From Chloroflexi bacterium UBA2235 (GTDB lineage Bacteria; Chloroflexota; UBA11872; UBA12225), in assembly GCA_002347925.1 (NCBI GenBank), contig DDYL01000156.1:4969-12567 (forward strand): a stretch of DNA of 7,599 bases, read 5' to 3'. This document shows positions 1-6,193 of the stretch, one piece after another (position 1 is the first letter of the stretch; each line of letters opens with the position of its first letter). The position numbers were made by a program, and so were the translations under genes. Below the pieces are notes generated by a model. It was not told the DNA's origin and searched no databases. It was given only the letters and a program-made list of their open reading frames with translations.

Positions 1-492
1 GTCGGCGTCGACGTCGACAACCCGTCCGAAGTGGGCATCGACCGCATCCTCAATTGCGTCGCGGCGAAACACTTGTACGGCGCTCCGGCGATTGTGGTGG
101 ACATGGGGACAGCCACCACCTTTGATGTCCTCTCTCGAGATGGCGACTACGTCGGCGGTGCGATTGCACCGGGCATGGGTGTCTCAGTGGATGCACTCGT
201 TGGAGGCACGTCCCAATTGCGTCGGGTTCCGCTAGTGCGCCCTGCACGGTCCATAGGAAGGAACACCGTCGCGTGCCTTCAGTCGGGGGCTATCTTCGGT
301 TACACCGCATTGGTGGAGGGACTGGTGGGCCGCCTACGCCAGGAACTGGGATACGAGGTTTCGGTGATCGCCACAGGCGGGCTGGCCTCATTGATCGTGC
401 CTGAGACAACGGTTTTCACGCATGTCGATGGTGACCTCACCCTCCACGGCATCCGTCTGGCGTGGTCACGGATCTCGGGCGGCCTGGCGTGA
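1..492 (+). CDS. coaX: Type III pantothenate kinase, C-terminal part (5' end outside window)
   Basis: CoaX phosphorylates pantothenate with ATP, the first step of coenzyme A synthesis, in the cytosol. The frame is open from the first base, giving 163 residues; family members are about 250-260 long, so roughly the first 90 are missing. Visible family motifs, in order, are PSEVGIDRI (with the G-x-D-R motif of type III kinases), VVDMGTATTFDV (the D-x-G-T-A-T-T phosphate-binding motif), GGAIAPGM, IGRNTV..QSG, FGY, IATGGLA and, near the end, LTLHGIRL. These residues are known from the family to build the ATP and pantothenate sites of this ASKHA-fold dimer. The stop TGA overlaps the coaBC start, so the two genes are probably cotranscribed and translationally coupled. 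No truncation is seen apart from the window edge. Confidence 0.95.
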   Translation, partial: VGVDVDNPSEVGIDRILNCVAAKHLYGAPAIVVDMGTATTFDVLSRDGDYVGGAIAPGMGVSVDALVGGTSQLRRVPLVRPARSIGRNTVACLQSGAIFGYTALVEGLVGRLRQELGYEVSVIATGGLASLIVPETTVFTHVDGDLTLHGIRLAWSRISGGLA

Positions 493-1718
493 ACGCGCTC
501 AGTGGCAAGCGGGTTGTCCTCGGCGTCTGCGGGTCGATTGCGTCCTTCAAGGCGGCCCAACTGTGCAGTTCCCTTGTTCAACTGGGCGCCGACGTGGATG
601 TCATCCTCACGGATTCCGCGCGTGAATTCGTAACGCCGCTGACCTTCCAGGCACTTACCCGCAGGTCTGTCTACACGGACATCCACGAGGCGATGCCTGA
701 CCTGTCCAGTGCCCACGTGGAGTTGGGGGTGCGCGCGGACGTCGTTGTGATCTGTCCGGCGACCGCAACGACACTGGCGCGCCTCGCGCACGGGTTTGCA
801 GATGACCTGCTTGCCTGCACTGTCTTGGCTACCCACGCGCCTGTCGTGATTGCACCGGCCATGAATGTCAACATGTGGAACCACCCGGCGACCCAGGCGA
901 ACATTGCCACCCTCACTGGGCGTGGGGTATTCCAGGTCGGGCCTGTGGCGGGATACCTCGCGGAAGGCATCACGGGCATGGGCCGGCTGTCACCGCTCGA
1001 CGACGTGATCGGTGCAGTGCGTCAGGCACTAGGCCGTAATGGCGCTTTGGCGGGACGACGCGTCGTGGTCACAGCCGGAGGCACGCACGAACCTCTCGAT
1101 CCGGTGCGGTTCATCGGGAACCGGTCGAGTGGCAAGATGGGGTACGCCCTCGCCGAGGCGGCCCGGGACGCGGGTGCCGACGTGACGCTTGTGTCCGGAC
1201 CCGTTTCGCTGCCTCAGCCGTGGGGGGTCACCACGGTCCGGGTGGAGACCGCATTGCAAATGGCCGACGCGACCCTGGCGGCCAGTGCGCGGGCCGATGG
1301 CCTGATCATGGCGGCGGCGGTTGCGGACTACCGTCCGGCATCGGTCGCCGATCAAAAGATGAAGCGGTCCGGTGGTTCCCTAGGGATCGAGTTGACGCCG
1401 AACCCGGACATCCTTGCGTCGGTCACTTCTCGTTTCGGGGATGCCTTGGTGAAGGTAGGGTTCGCTGCCGAGACCGGCGAGCTGACCGCCGAGGCGACCC
1501 GGAAACTCCACGCCAAGGGGGCGCACCTGATCTGCGCGAATGATGTCACTGAAGCTGGCAGTGGCTTTGGCACAGACACGAACCGGGTGACCATGTTTGC
1601 CCGCCAAGGCGATCCAACCGGTCCTGAAGTCGAACAACTGCCGATGCTTCCCAAGGCTGAAGTGGCCCGTCGCATCGTTGCGAGAACGGCGGCGTTGGTC
1701 AACTCACTGAGACCGTAA
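489..1718 (+). CDS. coaBC: Bifunctional phosphopantothenoylcysteine decarboxylase / phosphopantothenate-cysteine ligase
   Basis: CoaBC (Dfp) joins cysteine to 4'-phosphopantothenate (CoaB, C-terminal) and decarboxylates the product to 4'-phosphopantetheine with FMN (CoaC, N-terminal). I chose GTG at 489, overlapping the coaX stop as GTGA, because it puts the VVLGVCGSIA FMN strand at the N-terminus (409 aa, usual length). An upstream GTG at 462 would add nine residues with no family support. CoaC motifs: GSIA (15-18), catalytic His76 in HVELG, PATATT (90-95) and PAMNVNMW (123-130). CoaB motifs: VTAGGTHEPLDPVRFIGNRSSGKMG (194-218, with Asn211), AAAVADYRP (275-283), Lys290, TPNPDIL and the GFAAETG region near 324-330. 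These align with E. coli His75, Asn125, Asn210 and Lys289 at an offset of one. At the same offset E. coli Cys158 corresponds to Glu159, which is odd. No promoter of its own is visible. Confidence 0.96.
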   Translation: MNALSGKRVVLGVCGSIASFKAAQLCSSLVQLGADVDVILTDSAREFVTPLTFQALTRRSVYTDIHEAMPDLSSAHVELGVRADVVVICPATATTLARLAHGFADDLLACTVLATHAPVVIAPAMNVNMWNHPATQANIATLTGRGVFQVGPVAGYLAEGITGMGRLSPLDDVIGAVRQALGRNGALAGRRVVVTAGGTHEPLDPVRFIGNRSSGKMGYALAEAARDAGADVTLVSGPVSLPQPWGVTTVRVETALQMADATLAASARADGLIMAAAVADYRPASVADQKMKRSGGSLGIELTPNPDILASVTSRFGDALVKVGFAAETGELTAEATRKLHAKGAHLICANDVTEAGSGFGTDTNRVTMFARQGDPTGPEVEQLPMLPKAEVARRIVARTAALVNSLRP

Positions 1719-1732
1719 CCCCATGGTCGCGA

Positions 1733-1845
1733 CCGGGACACCCGGCTGCACGCGATCCATCTGCCCATCGGATCTCGTGCCTGGGAACGGTGTCGTTCCT
1801 TGAGCCATCGATTGGCATGGGTCCGCTAAGACCTACGACTAGCGG
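1733..1845. terminator. Hairpin cluster between convergent coaBC and HAD genes (candidate bidirectional terminator)
   Basis: Three perfect hairpins lie in the 189-base gap between two converging genes: 1733-1745 (5-bp GC stem, loop ACA), 1784-1799 (GGAACG/CGTTCC, loop GTGT) and 1823-1845 (CCGCTA/TAGCGG, 11-base loop). A 10-bp palindrome GGTCGCGACC sits at 1725-1734, overlapping the first. None is followed by a clear T-run on either strand, so a classical intrinsic terminator is not shown. Actinobacterial terminators often lack a strong T-tract, and the position fits. Nothing coding is seen in 1719-1907. Confidence 0.4.
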
Positions 1846-1907
1846 CACCTTCGTCGGCCCTCATCTAAAAGCCTTGCCGGAGCGGTGCGTGCGGGTTCAT
1901 TGAACGG

Positions 1908-2924
1908 CTAGTCGAGGGCCGGCGACCACCCTGGTGGCAGGTGACCCTCCAAAAGGAAGTCGAGGGTCCAGGCGATGCCGTCCCGGTCGTTGGACGGGGC
2001 GATGCGGTCCATTGGCGCAACCGAATGTGCGCCATCCCGACGCGCAATCCCGCTCCAGGCGGCGGACCGGGCGGCTGGGGTGGCGTTGCCCATCGCAACG
2101 CCCAGCCCGACCGCACCGAGCATTTCCACGTCGTTGATGTTGTCGCCAAAGGCGGCCACGTCCTTGTTGCCGATGGAGAGATGCTGCGCGAGTGACGCGA
2201 CCGCCGTGGCCTTGTTGGTTGTCGGGCCGACGACCTCCAAGGCGGCCCCTGCGGTGAACTGGCCGCGAGAGAAGATCACGTGCCACGGACGGTTGGTCGT
2301 CGCTTCAAGCGGGGTCACTCCCGAAGCCGGGTACGGTTCGTACCGATCACGGATTACGGGCCGTCCAGTGAGGTCGTCTCGCAAATCGCGAAGGCGCGGA
2401 AGGGGAGCAAGGACGACGAACTGGGTTGGGTCGAGGCTGAATGCTGCCCCATCCGGAGTGTCATCTAGGGGTCTGGCGGCTACTCCATTGAATTGGACAT
2501 ACCGTCCAATCGCCGGGTGGGCGTCCAGGTCGCCGTCATGGAAGATCGTGTCAGGCACGCCGGGATGCCCAATCAGCACCGATGCCAACTGGTGGGCGCG
2601 GATGCGTGACAAGACGCGAATCGCCTCAGTGCGTGGCAACGGATTGTGGGCCAGGAGGACCGGGCTGGTCCCCATCGGGTCTTCCCATACCGCCGTGCCT
2701 TGGCTCGAGATCAAATAGACTCCGTCGAGCCCGAGACGGTCGAAGACTTCCACGGTTCGGGCACGCCGCCGACCGGACGCGATGGCCACCTTGACCCCTC
2801 GGTCCTGCGCGCGTCGGATCGCCGCGCGGGTGCGATCGGTCACCTTCTCGTCGCTCGTAAAGAGGGTGCCGTCCGCATCGAGGACGAGCAGTCGTAAGTC
2901 GAAGGGGTGCCTCGTTGCTTGCAC
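1908..2924 (-). CDS. Cof-type HAD-superfamily (IIB) hydrolase
   Basis: A cytosolic Mg2+-dependent phosphatase of the Cof/HAD-IIB group; such enzymes usually act on sugar phosphates, nucleotides or cofactor phosphates, and the substrate here cannot be read from sequence. Motif I is LVLDADGTLF, with nucleophile Asp16 and general acid Asp18. Motif II is Ser50 in IASGR, motif III Lys238 in TTNKATAV, and motif IV GDNINDVEML (Asp261, Asp265), followed by GVAMGNA. The cap domain lies between about 85 and 205. With the GTG at 2924 the protein is 338 aa, longer than the usual ~270, partly from a loop of about 15 residues after MGNA. The frame stays open upstream to 3371, but that part is antisense to the rid gene and is not used. 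The GTG has no Shine-Dalgarno and lies six bases after TACCCT, suggesting a leaderless message. The gene diverges from the rid gene and converges with coaBC. Confidence 0.9.
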   Translation of the reverse strand: MQATRHPFDLRLLVLDADGTLFTSDEKVTDRTRAAIRRAQDRGVKVAIASGRRRARTVEVFDRLGLDGVYLISSQGTAVWEDPMGTSPVLLAHNPLPRTEAIRVLSRIRAHQLASVLIGHPGVPDTIFHDGDLDAHPAIGRYVQFNGVAARPLDDTPDGAAFSLDPTQFVVLAPLPRLRDLRDDLTGRPVIRDRYEPYPASGVTPLEATTNRPWHVIFSRGQFTAGAALEVVGPTTNKATAVASLAQHLSIGNKDVAAFGDNINDVEMLGAVGLGVAMGNATPAARSAAWSGIARRDGAHSVAPMDRIAPSNDRDGIAWTLDFLLEGHLPPGWSPALD

Positions 2925-2930
2925 TTGGGT

Positions 2931-2936
2931 AGGGTA
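2931..2936 (-). promoter_or_regulatory. Candidate -10 element for leaderless HAD transcript
   Basis: Read on the minus strand this is TACCCT, a TANNNT-type -10 hexamer, followed by six bases and then the GTG start. In actinobacteria transcription typically begins about seven bases after the hexamer, which would make the GTG itself the 5' end. No convincing -35 is visible. The site decides the start codon I chose for the HAD gene. Confidence 0.5.
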
Positions 2937-3000
2937 GCAGGGCACCGTCACCGCGCCTTGATGCGTTCGTGGAATCGTCGGGCGGTGGCAGACCAATATA

Positions 3001-3007
3001 AAGGGAG
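3001..3007 (+). promoter_or_regulatory. Ribosome binding site of the Rid-family gene
   Basis: AAGGGAG ends seven bases before the ATG at 3015. It is the clearest Shine-Dalgarno on the plus strand here and fixes the start against the in-frame open region that extends back to 2907. It overlaps an AT-rich TATAAA (2997-3002), which is too close to the ribosome site to be trusted as a -10. Confidence 0.7.
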
Positions 3008-3014
3008 AATTGCC

Positions 3015-3425
3015 ATGACTGGTGCAAGGGTGCAGGTTGGGTCCGGGTCGCCGTGGGAGCCAAAGGTTGGGTACTCGCGTGCCGTGCGTGTCGGCAACCA
3101 CATTTCGGTTGCGGGAACGACAGCCACAGCGAAAGACGGCAGTGTATTGTCCCCCGGTGACCCCTATGGGCAGACAAAAGCCATCTTCGCAATTGTCGGA
3201 ACTGCTCTTGGGGCGGTGGGGGCGTCGTTCAGCGATGTCGTCCGGACCCGGATCTTCCTCAAGGACATCGCTCATTGGCAGGAGGTCGGGCGCGCGCACG
3301 GCGAGATCTTCAGCGAAGTCCGTCCCGCCTCCACGATGGTTGAGGTTTCCCGATTGATTGATCCGGCACATCTGGTCGAGATCGAAGTGGATGCCATCAT
3401 TGCCGGCCCGAAATCCAGTACCTGA
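3015..3425 (+). CDS. Rid family (YjgF/YER057c/UK114) protein without the RidA catalytic arginine
   Basis: A 136-aa protein, the usual length of the small trimeric Rid fold. Family features are YSRAVRVGNHISVAGTTA (20-37), PYGQTKAIF (50-58, as in the family's Q-T...N/F helix), FSDVVRTRIFLKDI (72-85), and the C-terminal strand RPASTMVEV...LVEIEVDAI (103-128). RidA enzymes hydrolyse reactive enamine/imine intermediates such as 2-aminoacrylate, using an arginine (Arg105 in E. coli) that binds the substrate carboxylate. Aligning YPARSCVEV of E. coli with RPASTMVEV here puts Ser106 at that position, although an arginine occurs three residues earlier. This matches the Rid subfamilies that lack deaminase activity, so the reaction is unknown. 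It diverges from the HAD gene and precedes the transporter, from which a hairpin separates it. Confidence 0.9.
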   Translation: MTGARVQVGSGSPWEPKVGYSRAVRVGNHISVAGTTATAKDGSVLSPGDPYGQTKAIFAIVGTALGAVGASFSDVVRTRIFLKDIAHWQEVGRAHGEIFSEVRPASTMVEVSRLIDPAHLVEIEVDAIIAGPKSST

Positions 3426-3457
3426 TCAGCTGGACATAACTTTTCCTCCGACGCCTG

Positions 3458-3484
3458 CCTACCCGGCGTGATCTGCCGGGTGGG
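3458..3484 (+). terminator. Strong hairpin after the Rid-family gene
   Basis: Bases 3458-3467 pair with 3475-3484 in a 10-bp stem with one T-G wobble, closing a seven-base loop. It begins 32 bases after the rid stop codon and is GC-rich, so termination of that gene is the likely role. There is no T-run after it. The right arm ends exactly where the TACCCT hexamer of the next gene begins, so it could also act as an operator or attenuate the transporter. Confidence 0.5.
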
Positions 3485-3490
3485 TACCCT
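3485..3490 (+). promoter_or_regulatory. Candidate -10 element of the transporter gene
   Basis: TACCCT lies eight bases before the ATG at 3499, and no Shine-Dalgarno is seen between them. That implies a transcript starting at or within about two bases of the start codon. The expected -35 area is occupied by the 3458-3484 hairpin and shows no TTGAC-like sequence. Confidence 0.45.
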
Positions 3491-3498
3491 TCCGGTGA

Positions 3499-4731
3499 AT
3501 GAGTGGACGACAGTTTCCGGAAGAGGGCCCCCGTTTTTCGCGCGCCCAGATCAGGTCAGCGCGGATTGCCACGACGGCAGTCTTCGGGTTCCATGGCGTC
3601 GCTCTTGCCCAATGGTTCCTTCGCATTCCGGACGTGAAGATCCAGGCCGGCCTTGACGACGGGCAGCTCGGACTTGCCCTCCTCGGTGGCGCGATGGGAT
3701 CTGTGCCGGCCATGCCAATTGCTGGTGCACTCACCGCCCGCTTCGGCAGTACCCGAGTGACTGCCGGGATTGCGGTGATGTTCATGTTGCTCTTTGGACT
3801 GCCGAGTTTTGCAACGTCGCAATGGATCCTGTTCGGGGCACTGATGCTGTTTGGAGTGGCAGTCGGTGGGATCGACGTGGCATTCAACAGTCAGGCCAGT
3901 GAGGTTGAAGAGCATCACGGTGCGCCGCTGATGTCGGGATTCCACGGTTCCTGGAGTCTGTTCAGTCTGGTTGGAACGCTGATCGCGGCACCCGTGATGG
4001 CGATGGGAATTTCGCCTGAGGTGCACCTCACGGTTACCGGATTGCTTGCGGGTGGTGCGATCTTCGTGACGACGCACTGGTTCCTGCCGTCCGCGCCGAG
4101 GCATGCGGAAGCTACCCGGTCGGTCGCCCGCCTCACCCCGGCGTTGTTCGCCTTGGGGGCGATTGCTGGCCTGTCCCTGCTGGTGGAAGGGGCTGTGGCT
4201 GACTGGTCGGGCATCTATCTACGCACGACCTTGGAGATGACGCCAGCATCTGCGGGCCTTGCGTTTGGTGCCTTCTCCGTGACCATGGCGACGGCAAGGC
4301 TACTTGGTGACCGCGTGGCAGCCCGGTTCGACCCAAGGACAGTTCTGGCATCGGGTGCGGTGCTTTCGGGTCTCGGGGTCCTGACTGCGGTAGCGATACC
4401 CAACCCGGTATTGGCGGTGGGAGGCTTCGCGCTCTGCGGGGTAGGGATCGGCACGATCTTCCCCATCGCACTCAGTGCGGCATCCCGGCTCCCGGGACAG
4501 GCACCGGGGGCAGCGATCGCAGCGGTCGCGACCATGGGCTATGCCGGGTTCTTGGCCGGACCTCCGCTCATCGGTGGGGTGTCCCGGGCATTCTCGCTTG
4601 CGGTCGGGTTCGGTGTGGCAATCGTGGCATCGGCGGTGATGTTCCTGTTGACCCGCCTGATCCCGAAGGCGCGAACGGCCAACGTGGAGGTTCCGCCGGT
4701 CGGCGTTGAGCCCTCGGCCGCGTCTCACTGA
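3499..4731 (+). CDS. Major facilitator superfamily transporter, YbjJ-like
   Basis: A 410-aa inner-membrane protein with about 12 hydrophobic segments, the first near residues 24-42 and the last near 365-387. It resembles E. coli YbjJ along its length: the early W-x-x-R-x-P segment (QWFLRIP), G-x-x-x-x-RFG-x-x-x-V in loop 2-3 (76-87), GGIDVAFNSQASEVE (123-137), MSGFHGSWS (145-153), LVEGAVADWSGIYLR (228-242), and ATMGYAGFLAGPP (344-356). The loop 2-3 motif has Ala80 where many MFS proteins have Asp, as YbjJ-like proteins also differ here. The substrate is not known; related carriers have been linked to sugars and organic acids, but nothing here fixes that. The first ATG is used and gives a short cytosolic N-terminus rich in charged residues. 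The C-terminal tail from about 388 is polar. It seems to be its own transcription unit, between a hairpin upstream and another at its stop codon. Confidence 0.9.
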   Translation: MSGRQFPEEGPRFSRAQIRSARIATTAVFGFHGVALAQWFLRIPDVKIQAGLDDGQLGLALLGGAMGSVPAMPIAGALTARFGSTRVTAGIAVMFMLLFGLPSFATSQWILFGALMLFGVAVGGIDVAFNSQASEVEEHHGAPLMSGFHGSWSLFSLVGTLIAAPVMAMGISPEVHLTVTGLLAGGAIFVTTHWFLPSAPRHAEATRSVARLTPALFALGAIAGLSLLVEGAVADWSGIYLRTTLEMTPASAGLAFGAFSVTMATARLLGDRVAARFDPRTVLASGAVLSGLGVLTAVAIPNPVLAVGGFALCGVGIGTIFPIALSAASRLPGQAPGAAIAAVATMGYAGFLAGPPLIGGVSRAFSLAVGFGVAIVASAVMFLLTRLIPKARTANVEVPPVGVEPSAASH

Positions 4732-4753
4732 CCTTTCATCGCAGGTGGTCAGT
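4727..4753 (+). terminator. Hairpin at the transporter stop codon
   Basis: ACTGACC (4727-4733) pairs perfectly with GGTCAGT (4747-4753) across a 13-base loop. The left arm includes the stop codon. There is no T-tract after it, so this is a weak terminator candidate. Confidence 0.3.
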
Positions 4754-4791
4754 TGAACGTGTCGGCGTAGGCACGTGACCGGTCCTCTCGC

Positions 4792-4797
4792 TACCAT
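4792..4797 (+). promoter_or_regulatory. Candidate -10 element of the pentapeptide-repeat gene
   Basis: TACCAT lies five bases before the ATG at 4803. There is no Shine-Dalgarno, so a leaderless message is again likely. No good -35 hexamer is seen at the usual 16-18 base spacing. Confidence 0.4.
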
Positions 4798-4802
4798 CCG
4801 GC

Positions 4803-5465
4803 ATGAACATTTTGCGTGCGTTCCTCGTGATCGCAACGGCCATTGTCGTCCTCGTCGGGTCCGGACGGATCGCCACGGCCGACAGTTACGCCGGACAGGA
4901 CTTGCGAGGCAAGAGTTTCGCCCGCCAGAACCTGGTTGGCGCAGACTTCACTGGTGCCGACCTGCGCGGGGTCACCTTCTGGAAGGCCGACCTGACCGAC
5001 GCAACCATGGCGGGGGCGAACCTCACCGGGGCCGACCTCTACACGACGATCCTTGTGCGCACCGATCTCTCCGGTGCCGACATGCGCGGGGCGACCCTCT
5101 CCGGTGCGGTCCTTGAGGGAGCCAACCTGACGGGTGCAACGCTTACCGGCGCGACCCTTCACGCTGCCAACCTCGCCGGCGCCATCCTGCGCGGCGCAAT
5201 GGTCCGGGACGCGAGCCTCGTGTCGGCGAGCCTGCGAGGCGCCGACTGCTTCGCAACCAGTTTCCGTTCGGCGAACCTGCGCTGGGCAGACCTTGGCAAC
5301 GCCTCACTTATGGAGGCAAGCCTGGTCGGCACGATCCTGACCGGGACGAACCTGGATGGTGCGATCCTGACGAATGCCTCGATGACCGAAGCAATCGGGG
5401 TGGACCTGACTGGGTCAGTCTGGGACGAGACCACCACCGGGGTTGATCCGGCCTGGCCACGCTGA
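4803..5465 (+). CDS. Exported pentapeptide-repeat protein
   Basis: A 220-aa protein. Residues 1-26 form a Sec-type signal peptide: Arg5, a hydrophobic stretch to about 19, and ATA before Asp27. Residues 30-194 are 33 uninterrupted pentapeptides of the A(D/N)LXX type (for example VGADF, TGADL, AGANL, SGADM, RGATL). This pattern is known to fold into a right-handed quadrilateral beta-helix, four pentapeptides per turn, so about eight turns. A 26-residue cap ends in WDETTTGVDPAWPR, like the W-x-x-x-T-x-x-x-x-P ending of many such proteins. The only cysteine is in RGADC. The best-known members, the Qnr and MfpA DNA mimics of gyrase ligands, are cytosolic; this one should act outside the membrane, so a gyrase role is unlikely. 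Function is unknown. It follows the transporter by 71 bases with its own -10-like hexamer. Confidence 0.92.
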   Translation: MNILRAFLVIATAIVVLVGSGRIATADSYAGQDLRGKSFARQNLVGADFTGADLRGVTFWKADLTDATMAGANLTGADLYTTILVRTDLSGADMRGATLSGAVLEGANLTGATLTGATLHAANLAGAILRGAMVRDASLVSASLRGADCFATSFRSANLRWADLGNASLMEASLVGTILTGTNLDGAILTNASMTEAIGVDLTGSVWDETTTGVDPAWPR

Positions 5466-5486
5466 CCTTCCTGGTGTGCGGTTGAT

Positions 5487-5517
5487 GTGCGATGTCTTTG
5501 ACAACGCGACGTCGCAC
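5487..5517 (+). terminator. Hairpin after the pentapeptide-repeat gene
   Basis: GTGCGATGTC (5487-5496) pairs with GACGTCGCAC (5508-5517), a 10-bp stem with one T-G wobble and an 11-base loop, starting 21 bases after the stop. No T-run follows. Its strength and position suggest a transcription terminator of the weak-tail kind. Confidence 0.5.
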
Positions 5518-5552
5518 GGCAAATCGCGCGTCGAATAGGTGGCAGTGTTTCT

Positions 5553-5939
5553 TTGGCGTTCACGACTGGGGTAGCCGCGCGCCGACCGGTTGAGCGCACG
5601 TGGCTCGTCGAGTTGCAAGACCCAACCCTACTGGCGCGCAATGGGAGGCGGGTGCCCCTGCCCTTCGGCAACGGCCGCGGGTGCCGCCTTTTCGACGAGA
5701 CCGCATTCGCAATTGGTGCCGACCTGAGTCCGCGCGTCACGGCCGAGCAGGCCCCGCACCATTCCCGCCGATCAGAGTGCCCGGAGTCTGCCGAGGGCGG
5801 GAACGACCCCATGATGGCCAGTGTCCTCCGGCGCATCGGCGCCGTCGGCAAGCACCTCGATGGGATCGCCTTCGACCCGATCCTTGTTGTCAAACAGGTC
5901 GTGTTGTGGACGCCATCGACAGAGTCCCAAGCCGACTAG
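5553..5939 (+). CDS. Hypothetical protein, coding-type frame of unknown family (possibly the 5' part of a broken gene)
   Basis: I do not recognise this protein. What supports it is base composition: in 128 codons I count G or C at 89 first, 67 second and 102 third positions, the GC3>GC1>GC2 order of real high-GC genes. The minus-strand frame with the same third positions would have GC1 below GC2, which argues for the plus strand. AGGTGG (5537-5542) stands ten bases before the TTG at 5553, a fair ribosome site; the frame is open back to 5502 and other starts are possible. The 128-aa product is soluble-looking, with no signal peptide or membrane segment; RTWLVELQDPTLLARNGRRV starts a moderately hydrophobic region, the middle (69-86) is charged, and 87-118 looks helical and apolar. 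The same composition continues past the TAG, so this may be part of a longer gene cut by a nonsense change. Confidence 0.38.
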   Translation: MAFTTGVAARRPVERTWLVELQDPTLLARNGRRVPLPFGNGRGCRLFDETAFAIGADLSPRVTAEQAPHHSRRSECPESAEGGNDPMMASVLRRIGAVGKHLDGIAFDPILVVKQVVLWTPSTESQAD

Positions 5940-6193
5940 CAAGGCACGCCGTGGATGTTGATCGCCCGCGACATTGACCGAGGGACAGCCCGCCCGTTCG
6001 GCCCGGCGGCGGTTCCGGCCCGATTGACCTCGCTCCTCCAACCGAGGCGGAGCGAATGTCCTATCCCAATGACATCGAACCGATGCGTTGCCAGGGGTTC
6101 GATGGTGATGCGCAGGCGGAGATTGCCCGACAACGGCGACGTCCACGAAGGACGAGGTTGGCGGAGTTGGTCCCGATCATCACGGGATGCCGA
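5940..6193 (+). other. Possible downstream continuation of the 5553 frame, otherwise no gene seen
   Basis: The frame of the 5553 gene continues from 5940 after its TAG and stays open to a TAG at 6213-6215, which would add 91 residues. Up to about 6056 it keeps a GC-rich third position (31 of 39 codons); after that the signal fades. No start codon with a good ribosome site is seen. Near the right edge TCCCG (6171-6175) pairs with CGGGA (6183-6187), a weak stem just past the stop of the minus-strand gene that could help end its transcript. Confidence 0.25.
6073..6104. repeat. 9-bp inverted repeat with 14-base spacer
   Basis: CATCGAACC (6073-6081) and GGTTCGATG (6096-6104) are perfect inverted copies. 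The left arm with the next bases, ATCGAACCGATGC (6074-6086), recurs exactly at 6893-6905 on the other side of the orphan exported gene. The role is unknown; it could be a hairpin or a protein site, or chance. Confidence 0.4.

Noticed and set aside
2925..3371. An N-terminal extension of the HAD protein, since its frame stays open for about 150 more codons.
   Set aside because: The extension is antisense to the Rid-family gene, has no HAD homology, and motif I belongs near the N-terminus, where the GTG at 2924 puts it.
5159..5893. A 244-codon minus-strand frame across the end of the pentapeptide-repeat gene and the following region.
   Set aside because: It shares third positions with the plus-strand frames and is rich in Ser, Arg, Thr and Pro as antisense shadows are; its GC1 is below its GC2, unlike a real gene.
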